Below the pieces are notes generated by a model. It saw nothing but the letters and a program-made list of their open reading frames with translations. It was not told the origin of the DNA and did not search any database. Made by a program: the position numbers and the translations under genes. From the NCBI GenBank assembly GCA_025363655.1, contig JANYDK010000012.1, positions 1 to 64,000 on the forward strand: a DNA stretch of 64,000 nucleotides. The letters run 5' to 3'. Origin of the DNA: Deltaproteobacteria bacterium (GTDB taxonomy: Bacteria; Myxococcota_A; Polyangia; Polyangiales; JADJMO01). Below, piece by piece: positions 42,747 through 50,380 of the stretch (position 1 is the first letter of the stretch; every line of letters starts with the position of its first letter).

Positions 42747-45314
42747 ATGAGCAACCCCCAGATTCGACTCCGACCGATAGCGCCTCTGCAGGGCACCATT
42801 GCCGCGTTCGACATCATGCTCACGGGAGTCCGTCACTCCGAAGCGGTCACCCTCGAGCTCCACGAGACCAAGTTCGAGGGCGACAAGGTCACCGACGATC
42901 GCAAGCTCGGAACGATCGAGGGGAAGGCCATCATCGTGCTTCCCCAGCAGTTCTCGCTGCTTCCCAGCGCTGGCCCGGTGCCTGGCGCCGTCGATCCCGA
43001 GGACGGAAAGAAGGTCCCGCGCGTCGCGCTGGTCCTCCCGATGGGACCCGGCAACGCGCCGCGCGTGATCGTCTTCGACGTGCCGGTCGAGACCACCGAG
43101 GGATGGAATCGAGCCAATTGGTACTTCCAAGTGAAGCTGACGGCGCCCAAGCCAGCTGTCTCGGCGAAGTATCTGGTCTCGGTGATTCGCCGGATGCTCG
43201 AGGTCGGCGCGAAAGCCACCTACGACTGGCACGCGCACAACGACGTGCATTTCTATCACGGAGGCAGTGAAGGGCCGCCGGGCTCACCGGGCTCGTTGAT
43301 GGACATGGCGGAGGCCATTCGTCAGGCCAAATCGTTCGTGTTCGTCGTCGACTGGTCGTTCCACCCTTACTTCCGCATCGACCGCGGTCCAGATGGGTTG
43401 GCGGGTACGGCCGGCCGACTGCTCCTCGATGCCGCGAATCGGGGCGTGCTCGTGGCCATTCACGTTTGGGAGCACAACAGTCACGTTCCCGACGAACAGA
43501 GCAACAATTTCTTCGAGCGCATCGAGGAGATCGCGGGCGGAAGGCTCCCCGAGACCCTGAGATGGCGACTCAGCGAGCGCACCGGCATGCGCTGGTCACA
43601 CCATCAGAAGATGCTGCTGTGCGACATCGACGGGCCCGACGGCAAGCGCGAGGTCAAGGCGTTCTTCGGCGGCTGCGACCTCACGCGTGGTCGCTTCGAC
43701 TGGCACGAGCACGTCATCATGCCCGACGATCCATTGGCCAAGGACTTCCAGAAACCCATCAAACGGAAGGCTCAACTCGCAGACAAGAAGGAGTTCCCGC
43801 GCGAATATCACGATTGGTACAGCGCGGAGTTCATGAACGCCGACGCCGAGGAGAGCGCCGGCCAGGGTGATCTCGAGGCGCCGCGCGAGCCTTGGCACGA
43901 CATCCACGCATCGATGGTCGGTCCCGGCGCGTGGGACATGCTGCGCGAGTTCGTCGGCCGCTGGAACAACGACCCCAACGGCAGCGCGCGCGGGAGCGCC
44001 TGGGATTGCTCGTCGGGAGGTCGGGTCTGGGTGTCCAACGACATGCGGCTGGTGAACGAGAAGTTTCGTTCGCTCTTCGATTTGCAGAAGGGTGACGACA
44101 AAGGCAACAAGTTCGTCCAACAGAACGAACAGCCGGTGGCCATCGCCGATCGACCCTGGTGCACGCAGGTCTATCGCTCCATCGAAAGGCAGCATTGGGA
44201 GAGCTCCCATCGTGTGGTCCCGAGCGCCAACAAGGCCGTTCAAGTCGGCAGTACCACCGAGTTCCAGTGGCATCTTCCGAAGAGCTACGAACGAAGCATT
44301 CAAGACGCTTATCTGCAAGCCATCGAATGCGCCGAGGAATTCATCTACATCGAGTCGCAGTTCTTCATCAGCTCTGGTCAGCATTGGGACATCAAGCGCA
44401 AGAACGTCGAGAACACCTTGGCCAAGGCCATCGTCGACCGCATCGTCGCAAAAAAAGGAAAGCCTTTTCATTGCTATATCGTCACTCCGATGTATCCCGA
44501 GGGGGATCCCTCGGTGACGCCGACGCGGGCGCAGCGGAACCTCGAGTGGCGGACGATGGAGTACATGATCGGCCGCCTCTCGAACGAGCTCGGGGGGGAG
44601 CCGTGGTCGTGGCACCTGTCGTTCTACTTCCCGGGTCGCTCGGAGACGCCGCAGGGCGGCATTCTCACCGTCGAGAGCCGCAAGAAGGAGGCGGCCAGCA
44701 TCGCGGCCTCGCGCGCGATCGCCGGCGAGAACCCTGCGGGCCCACGCACGTCGGATTGGCGACCTGCCCAACGACAAGGCTTTCCACCGCCCTCACGCAA
44801 GGAGCTGGTGACCCGCAATCGTCGCTACCTCGTGTACGTGCACTCCAAGATGATGATCGTGGACGACGAATGGATCATCATCGGCAGTGCCAACCTCAAC
44901 GAACGAAGTCTGGCCGGTGATCGCGACACCGAAATCTGCGTCGGCATGTGGCCCGCGTATCCGAGCGTGCGTGACCAGTGCAAGGCGCAAATCAAAGCGT
45001 TCCGTGAGCACCTCTTCGAGGAGCACTTCGGCGCGGGCGGGGCCGGCGACCCCAAGGACATCTACAAGCAAGTGCAACACGCGGCCCGACTCAACTACTT
45101 GGCCTATCGGAATTGCACGCCGATGCCGAGCGGACACGCAATGATGCTTCCGCTGATCATCTCTGGCAAAACGCTGTCGGTGGCCCCGATGCAGGTGCCC
45201 GAGTGGTCGAACGACTATCTGCCGGACGCGCCGGAGAAGACCAATGCCTGGACCTGGAACGTGGACGCGCCTGGTCTCTTCGAAGATCCCTACGTGCAGC
45301 TGATTGTCGAATAG
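42747..45314 (+). CDS. Large phospholipase D with two HKD motifs
   Basis: 855 residues. The catalytic repeats are SHHQKMLLCD (His286) and VHSKMMIVDD (His699) with IIIGSANLNERS after the second one, plus the FYIESQFFI-like IYIESQFFISSGQ between them, as in eukaryotic and type VI Tle5-type phospholipases D. The N-terminal region (about 1-150) is beta-rich and may be a lipid or adaptor module (LRPIAPLQGTIAAFDIMLTG). No signal peptide, so export would need a secretion machine or the enzyme acts inside the cell. It is followed 7 nt later by a PurH-like gene in the same frame of transcription. Confidence 0.87.
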   Translation: MSNPQIRLRPIAPLQGTIAAFDIMLTGVRHSEAVTLELHETKFEGDKVTDDRKLGTIEGKAIIVLPQQFSLLPSAGPVPGAVDPEDGKKVPRVALVLPMGPGNAPRVIVFDVPVETTEGWNRANWYFQVKLTAPKPAVSAKYLVSVIRRMLEVGAKATYDWHAHNDVHFYHGGSEGPPGSPGSLMDMAEAIRQAKSFVFVVDWSFHPYFRIDRGPDGLAGTAGRLLLDAANRGVLVAIHVWEHNSHVPDEQSNNFFERIEEIAGGRLPETLRWRLSERTGMRWSHHQKMLLCDIDGPDGKREVKAFFGGCDLTRGRFDWHEHVIMPDDPLAKDFQKPIKRKAQLADKKEFPREYHDWYSAEFMNADAEESAGQGDLEAPREPWHDIHASMVGPGAWDMLREFVGRWNNDPNGSARGSAWDCSSGGRVWVSNDMRLVNEKFRSLFDLQKGDDKGNKFVQQNEQPVAIADRPWCTQVYRSIERQHWESSHRVVPSANKAVQVGSTTEFQWHLPKSYERSIQDAYLQAIECAEEFIYIESQFFISSGQHWDIKRKNVENTLAKAIVDRIVAKKGKPFHCYIVTPMYPEGDPSVTPTRAQRNLEWRTMEYMIGRLSNELGGEPWSWHLSFYFPGRSETPQGGILTVESRKKEAASIAASRAIAGENPAGPRTSDWRPAQRQGFPPPSRKELVTRNRRYLVYVHSKMMIVDDEWIIIGSANLNERSLAGDRDTEICVGMWPAYPSVRDQCKAQIKAFREHLFEEHFGAGGAGDPKDIYKQVQHAARLNYLAYRNCTPMPSGHAMMLPLIISGKTLSVAPMQVPEWSNDYLPDAPEKTNAWTWNVDAPGLFEDPYVQLIVE

Positions 45315-45321
45315 GAAACCC

Positions 45322-46902
45322 ATGCTCCCGCGTCGCGCCCTCGTCTCGCTCCACGATCAGAGTCACCTCGAAGATCACGTTCGACGCCTATTGGCGTTGC
45401 ACGTCGAGGTCGTCACATGCCAATCGAACGCCGCTTTTCTCCGCCAGAAGGGCATCGAGGTGCAAACCATCGACGCCCTCGTCGGCCGCGCGCCGGGCCT
45501 GCCTCCGCGCGTCGAAGCGCTCGATGCCCGTATCTTCGCGGGAATTCTCGCCGCGGAGGACGAGCTTGCGGCGCTCGCCACGCTCGGGAGCGGCCCCATC
45601 GATCTCGTCGCCGTCGACCTGCCCCGTCTCCCCCAGCCTTCGCCCTCGGCGAACGACGTCTCGCTCGACGAGGTGTTCGCTGCCACCGAGCTCGACCGTC
45701 CTGCGTTGCTGCGTGCCGCGGCCTCGAACTATGCGCGGGTCATCGTGGTGACCGATGCCGACGACTTCGGCCGGGTGCTGAAGAAGCTGATCGACTACCA
45801 AGTAGTGACCCTCGAGGTGCGACGCGAGCTGGCGATTCGTGCGCTGGCGGTGCTCGCACGGTACGATGCGACGCTCGGTCGAACGGCCTCCTCGTTCGAC
45901 GCCACCGGAGCTCCGCGTCCGACACCTGAGCTCTTCACGCTCGTCGCCACGCTGGCCACCGAGCTGCGCGCAGAGGCCTTCGGGGGGAGCCGCACCGCGA
46001 CGTTCTACGCGGAGGAGCATGCGCCCCGCGGCACGTTGCCGACGGCCATCATGTACGGAAGCGGTGATGACGCGCTGCCGACGGCGGGCCAGATCCGCGA
46101 GGCCGCGAAGGCGCTCGAGCTGATCGCCGAATGGTCGATGCCGGCAGCAGCGCTCTACGCGCGCGGTCGTCCCGTGTCCGTGGTCGTCGCGACCAGCCTC
46201 GGTGCGGCGATGGCTCGAGCACTGAGCGATGCGCCTGCCGGCCTGTCGTCCCCGCTGCTCGTGGTGAATGGCCAAATCGATCCCGCGTCCGCCACGATGT
46301 TGGCGCAGCTTCCCGCGGCCAAGCTCCGCGCGTTGGTCGCGCCTTCGCTCCATGTCGAGGCGCTCGACGTACTCCAGTCCAAGCCAGGCCTCAGCATCCT
46401 CGCCTCGCGCGAGCTCCTCTCGCCGACGCGTGCGGGCTTCGACCTCTCGAGGGTGCCCGCCGGTCTGGTGCTCGAGACGCGCGATGCCACTGCCGAGGGC
46501 GAGGTCCTCCACGGCCGCGTGGTCACCCAACGTGCGCCCACCGCCGACGAGCTACGGGCGCTGGAATTTGCCTGGAAAGTGGCGAAGCACGCGCCATCGG
46601 ACGCGATCGTGATCGCGCGACGCGAGGACGATGGAACGCTGCGGACGCTCGGCATCGGTGCCGGCGCGACCTCGCGACGCAGCGCCATCGACGAGGCCCT
46701 CACGCTCGCTGGGGTCGCCGCAGCTGGGTGCGTGCTCACGAGCGACGGGCCCATCGACGAGCTCGCCGACTTGAAGGCCATTCTCGATCGCGGCGTCCTC
46801 GCCATCGCTCACCCTGGGAGCATCAACGACGTAGCGAACGTTGGCGGGAGCAGCCATGTCCTGGCGATGATCGCTACTGGGGTCTCGCATCTGCGCGTGT
46901 GA
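45322..46902 (+). CDS. PurH-like protein with both active sites degenerate
   Basis: 526 residues collinear with bifunctional AICAR transformylase/IMP cyclohydrolase: N-terminal RRALVSLHDQSHLEDHV, DRPALLRAAASNYARVIVVT, and C-terminal RALEFAWKVAKHAPSDAIVI, LGIGAGATSRRSAIDEAL and FTGVRHFRH-like MIATGVSHLRV. Key motifs are altered: the STGGTA loop reads TCQSNA; RVKTLHPKIHGGIL reads RVEALDARIFAGIL, losing the catalytic Lys; RYGENPHQ is absent; VKHANPCG becomes LYARGRPV, losing Lys-His. It is therefore probably a pseudo-enzyme. The ATG at 45322 has the ribosome site TAGGAAACCC; a TTG at 45304 would overlap the phospholipase gene. The slot directly after an effector-like lipase is where an immunity or accessory gene would be expected. 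Confidence 0.78.
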   Translation: MLPRRALVSLHDQSHLEDHVRRLLALHVEVVTCQSNAAFLRQKGIEVQTIDALVGRAPGLPPRVEALDARIFAGILAAEDELAALATLGSGPIDLVAVDLPRLPQPSPSANDVSLDEVFAATELDRPALLRAAASNYARVIVVTDADDFGRVLKKLIDYQVVTLEVRRELAIRALAVLARYDATLGRTASSFDATGAPRPTPELFTLVATLATELRAEAFGGSRTATFYAEEHAPRGTLPTAIMYGSGDDALPTAGQIREAAKALELIAEWSMPAAALYARGRPVSVVVATSLGAAMARALSDAPAGLSSPLLVVNGQIDPASATMLAQLPAAKLRALVAPSLHVEALDVLQSKPGLSILASRELLSPTRAGFDLSRVPAGLVLETRDATAEGEVLHGRVVTQRAPTADELRALEFAWKVAKHAPSDAIVIARREDDGTLRTLGIGAGATSRRSAIDEALTLAGVAAAGCVLTSDGPIDELADLKAILDRGVLAIAHPGSINDVANVGGSSHVLAMIATGVSHLRV

Positions 46903-47007
46903 GCTCGTCGCCTTGCCCTCTCCTCCCTCCTGCAGACTCGGGTGACGACTCTCACCTCGATCAACCTGTCCACCAAAGCGGGGGAAGATCGGTCCTGCGG
47001 ATCGGCG

Positions 47008-48261
47008 TCAAGGCTTGGCCAGACGCATCAGCGCTCCGTCGCCATGGCCGGAGCCGAAGGTGGTGAAGTAGAGCGTGTTCAGATCCGAAGCGAGGAACGC
47101 TGGGTGATCGAGCTTGGCGAGGATGATTTCGGCGGGTGACGAGCCGTCCTTCTTCACGCGCAGCAACTGCCCCTTCGCGTAGTTGGTGAAGTAGACGTAG
47201 CTCCCAGGGCCATCGACCGTGACGCCGAGCGCGCCCGTTTGGTCCTTTACGAGGACGCGCGGAGCAGTGTTCGGTGCGGAGCTCTTCGCGAGTGAAGAGA
47301 CGCTGCCTCCGGAAGGAAAGCCGGTCCAGATCACGCTCTCGAAATCGGTCGCGATGGCGTATGGGGCGGCCACGAGCTTGTCGCTTCCCCCGACGAGCGC
47401 GTCGGTGACTCCGCTCGGAACGTCGATTTTGTCGGCGTCGAAGATGAGCAACTGACTGCCGACTCCGACGAAGACTCGATTGCCATCGATGACGACTGGA
47501 CCGGGGGTGGTCGGAGCTCCCGTGACGGTGTCGAAAGGGAAATAGACCGAACCCGAGTGTCCGCCGGTCGGCGCCAAATCGCCACGAAATAGGCCGTTCT
47601 GTTCAGGTCGGAGGCACTTGGGCGTGGCCTGGTTCGCCCAGAATACCCGCAAGTCGTTGACCGCGACGCCGCCTTGCGCGCAGAGCTCGTAGTAAGGAAC
47701 GACCTTGCCAGCGGGCGTAGTCGGCACTCGGAAGAGCTTGGTGAAGCCGGTGTCTGCAAGGCCGCCGACATCGCTCCAGAACACGTCGGTTTCGTTGGCG
47801 GCAATCGAGAACGGTTGCGTCACGTAGGTCGGAGACTTGGTGAGGACGGCGAGGGTCGGTTCATCGGCCACCACCTGCGGCGTCTGCCCGGCGCTGCCGT
47901 GCTTGTCGAAACGCAGCACACGACCATGCGCCACGAACTCAGTCACGTAGATGGACTTTCCGTTGAGCGCGATGCCGTAAGGGCCGTCGAGGCCAGTCGC
48001 GAGCGCCACTGGTCGACAGACGCCCGCAACGCAGGCGCCTCCCTGGCAATCGACCGCGCATCCGCCGCTGTCGATGCCGCCGTCACCGCCCGTGCCGTCG
48101 TCGCTCTCGCTGGCGTCACCTGGGCCGTCGGCGATGGGCGACGTGTCGGTAGCATCGGCGACCGCGTTCGGGTCGCTCAACGCGAAGTCACCCGAGGAGC
48201 ACGCAGTGAGCCCTGCGACCAAGAGCGCTCCGAAACATGCGCGGACGTTTCCAGTTTTCAT
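47008..48261 (-). CDS. Beta-propeller (NHL/SMP-like) lipoprotein
   Basis: 417 residues. The signal ends in LTACS (lipobox), preceded by a Met-Lys start; an ATG 63 nt upstream is also in frame. An Asp/Ala/Gly-rich linker is followed by a six-blade propeller-like region: PYGIALNGKSIYVTEF, PFSIAANETDVFWSDVGG, GGVAVNDLRVFWAN, PVVIDGNRVFVGVG, APYAIATDFESVIWTG and LGVTVDGPGSYVYFTNY. Cysteines near the linker likely form a disulfide. No catalytic residues are obvious. Confidence 0.78.
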   Translation of the reverse strand: MKTGNVRACFGALLVAGLTACSSGDFALSDPNAVADATDTSPIADGPGDASESDDGTGGDGGIDSGGCAVDCQGGACVAGVCRPVALATGLDGPYGIALNGKSIYVTEFVAHGRVLRFDKHGSAGQTPQVVADEPTLAVLTKSPTYVTQPFSIAANETDVFWSDVGGLADTGFTKLFRVPTTPAGKVVPYYELCAQGGVAVNDLRVFWANQATPKCLRPEQNGLFRGDLAPTGGHSGSVYFPFDTVTGAPTTPGPVVIDGNRVFVGVGSQLLIFDADKIDVPSGVTDALVGGSDKLVAAPYAIATDFESVIWTGFPSGGSVSSLAKSSAPNTAPRVLVKDQTGALGVTVDGPGSYVYFTNYAKGQLLRVKKDGSSPAEIILAKLDHPAFLASDLNTLYFTTFGSGHGDGALMRLAKP

Positions 48262-48280
48262 CTCGTGCATAGATACGCCG

Positions 48281-48718
48281 TCAGGGTGCGTTGCGGATCG
48301 GCGACCGCGATCGTCCGTCCGCACAGCCGACAGTAGTCGCCGCTGCCCGAGTAGACGTGGCCGAATACGGCCGCGCCGGTGGCGTCACGCCGCCCACGGC
48401 GATCGTCCCCGACAAGTGTCCGGTGACGTAGGTCGCGCCCGTGGCGTCGACCGCGGTCGCCTCGACCGTCGCGGCCGGTCCGACCGACGATCCGCCGATG
48501 CGAGTTGCCCACGTCGCGCTGGAGAAGGCTGTCGCACTCGCGCTCTTGGGGACGGCGCACGCGGGGACGGCAGTGTCGATCGGGCCGTCCGTGTCGGCGA
48601 CCGCGCCGTCCGTCGCGCCGTCGAGACTCGCCTCGATGACGTCGCTCGCATCGCCGACCGCCCCATCCCGCGTGTCGGGCAAGCTCGCTCCGTCGACCCC
48701 GATCTCTGAAGCTCCCCC
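48281..48718 (-). pseudogene. Decayed SBBP-repeat lipoprotein remnant
   Basis: The minus-strand frame reads GGASEIGVDGASLPDTRDG followed by the Asp/Ala-rich linker of a typical lipoprotein and one beta-propeller repeat (VEATAVDATGATYVTGHLSG). The signal peptide and lipobox are missing, because the sequence in front of it is occupied by the 43-bp tandem repeat, and the repeat domain is cut after one unit: a continuation is seen in another frame (GAAVFGHVYSGSGDYC). This looks like a truncated and frameshifted remnant lying directly upstream of the propeller lipoprotein. Confidence 0.45.
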
Positions 48719-48744
48719 GACTCTCCGCGACCTTCGCAGGTAGG

Positions 48745-48959
48745 CACTGCATGGCACTCTCGCGCCTCTACCCTGCATAGGGGGCGTCACTGCATGGCAC
48801 TCTCGCGCCTCTACCCTGCATAGGGGGCGTCACTGGATGGCACCCTCGTGACATTGCCCCGCATAGGGCGCATCACTGGATGGCACCCTCGTGACATTGC
48901 CCCGCATAGGGGGCGTCACTGGATGGCACCCTCCCGCCCTTGCCCCGCATAGGGCGCAT
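48745..48959. repeat. Five tandem copies of a 43-bp repeat
   Basis: Units start at 48745, 48788, 48831, 48874 and 48917, exactly 43 bp apart. Two types are visible: units 1 and 2 are identical (CACTGCATGGCACTCTCGCG...), units 3-5 share CACTGGATGGCACCCTC and CCCCGCATAGGG and alternate at the end (GGCGT or CGCAT). A sixth, degenerate copy continues to about 49025. The 344 bases from 48719 to 49062 contain no gene apart from this array. There are no unique spacers, so it is not CRISPR. Confidence 0.95.
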
Positions 48960-49062
48960 CACTCCCAGGCCCAGGGCATGTCATTGCCTTGCACCCTGAC
49001 GTGGCTCCCCGGCATAGGAGGCGCCTGACCCACGGCTCGCCGGCGCTCGGGCCGGCCGTAGA

Positions 49063-50310
49063 ATGAGCATCATGCGCCACCTGCTCCCTGTCCTCGCGAG
49101 CTTCGCAGCGCTCGTCGTCGCGTGTTCGGACGGCTCGTCGGCCGATTCGGCGATGGATGCCGACCCTGAAACGGCGACCGATGCGCCCGCGTTCGATGGG
49201 CCCGTGGACACGGAGGCTGACGTCGACGCCGGAGCCGACGCATCTCGCGACGCTCGCCTCGACGACGCGAGGTTCGAGGTCGGTGACGCGGGTGACAGTG
49301 ACGCCAGTGACACGCGTGACGCGAGCGATGCCGCCGGCGCCTCGCCCTTCCCGCTCGTCGATCCGCCTCCGGGCTTCTCCGGCCTGACGTCGAGCCCGCC
49401 GCTCACCCTCACCGGCGCGACCAGCAAGACCCTCTCTCGCATATCCATCACCAACCCCAGCGGCCCGTGCATCGTCCTCCACGGCGGCGCCGACGTGGTG
49501 CTCGATCACGTCGCGCTCGGCCCCTGCAAGGGAGATGGCGTCTCCATCGACGGTCACGCCGCGCGCATGATCGTCCGCGACTCGTACATCCACGACACCA
49601 CCGGCAACGGCATCTCGGGCTACCAGGCGAGCGACGTCACCGTCACCGGCAGCTTCTTCGCGCGCGTCAGCAGCGGCGGATACTTCCAGGAGTGCACGGG
49701 CGTGCTCTTCGAGAAGAGCTCGGTGCTCGACGTGCAAGGCCCGATGCCGCGGGGACAGCTGGTGCAGTTCAACGCCGTCACCGGCGCGAACAACGCCGTC
49801 CGCTGCAACGTGATGGAGAATCGGCCGGGCGAGTCGAACCCGGAGGACGGCATCAACATGTTCGTCTCCGCTGGCACCGCGAGCTCGCCGATCGTCGTCG
49901 AGGGCAACCGCATCCAGGGTGGCGGCCCCAGCACCAGCGGCGGCGGCATCCTCCTCGGCGACGGCGGAAAGACCAGCGCGTATCAAATCTCGCGCTTCAA
50001 CGTGCTGATCGATCCCGGCCAGTACGGCACGGCGGTCGCCGGCGGCAGTCACATGACCCTCGAGGGGAACACGCTCTTCGCCAGGAAGCAGCCATTCACC
50101 AACGTCGGCATCTACGTGTGGGATCAGTACGCCTCGTCGTGCACCGACGTGACGGTGAAGAACAACGTCGTCGACTGGACGAACAAGGACGGCGCGAAGA
50201 ACCCCTGGTGGAACCCGGGCAACTGCGGCGCGGTGACGGAGACGGCAGACGACTTCAAGGCGACCGTCGATCCGTCGATTGTCGCGGCGCTGCCGGCGCC
50301 TTGTCGTTGA
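49063..50310 (+). CDS. Parallel beta-helix lipoprotein
   Basis: 415 residues. Signal MRHLLPVLASFAALVVAC (from a second ATG at 49072) with lipobox VVAC; the linker up to about residue 95 is Asp/Ala-rich. The body is a right-handed beta-helix with repeated short turns: GPCIVLHGGADVVLDHVALG, GDGVSIDGHAARMIVRDSYIHD, GNGISGYQASDVTVTGSFF, SPIVVEGNRIQGGG, GTAVAGGSHMTLEGNTLF. This fold is shared by polysaccharide lyases and NosD-like proteins, but no catalytic signature is clear. Likely a surface adhesin or carbohydrate-acting protein. Confidence 0.8.
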   Translation: MSIMRHLLPVLASFAALVVACSDGSSADSAMDADPETATDAPAFDGPVDTEADVDAGADASRDARLDDARFEVGDAGDSDASDTRDASDAAGASPFPLVDPPPGFSGLTSSPPLTLTGATSKTLSRISITNPSGPCIVLHGGADVVLDHVALGPCKGDGVSIDGHAARMIVRDSYIHDTTGNGISGYQASDVTVTGSFFARVSSGGYFQECTGVLFEKSSVLDVQGPMPRGQLVQFNAVTGANNAVRCNVMENRPGESNPEDGINMFVSAGTASSPIVVEGNRIQGGGPSTSGGGILLGDGGKTSAYQISRFNVLIDPGQYGTAVAGGSHMTLEGNTLFARKQPFTNVGIYVWDQYASSCTDVTVKNNVVDWTNKDGAKNPWWNPGNCGAVTETADDFKATVDPSIVAALPAPCR

Positions 50311-50380
50311 CGAGCGACGCACTCTTCTCCCTCGAACACGGCGTCACGGCATGCCAGCGAGCTTCTTGGTACCGTGCCTC

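Noticed and set aside
41372-46902. A complete type VI secretion locus
   Set aside because: Only effector-like and LysM/PGB genes are present; no VgrG, Hcp, PAAR, sheath or baseplate gene is in the window.
45322-46902. Ordinary housekeeping purH
   Set aside because: Both active-site signatures are replaced and there are no purine genes around.
48745-48959. CRISPR array
   Set aside because: Units are contiguous 43-bp repeats without unique spacers and there are no cas genes in the window.
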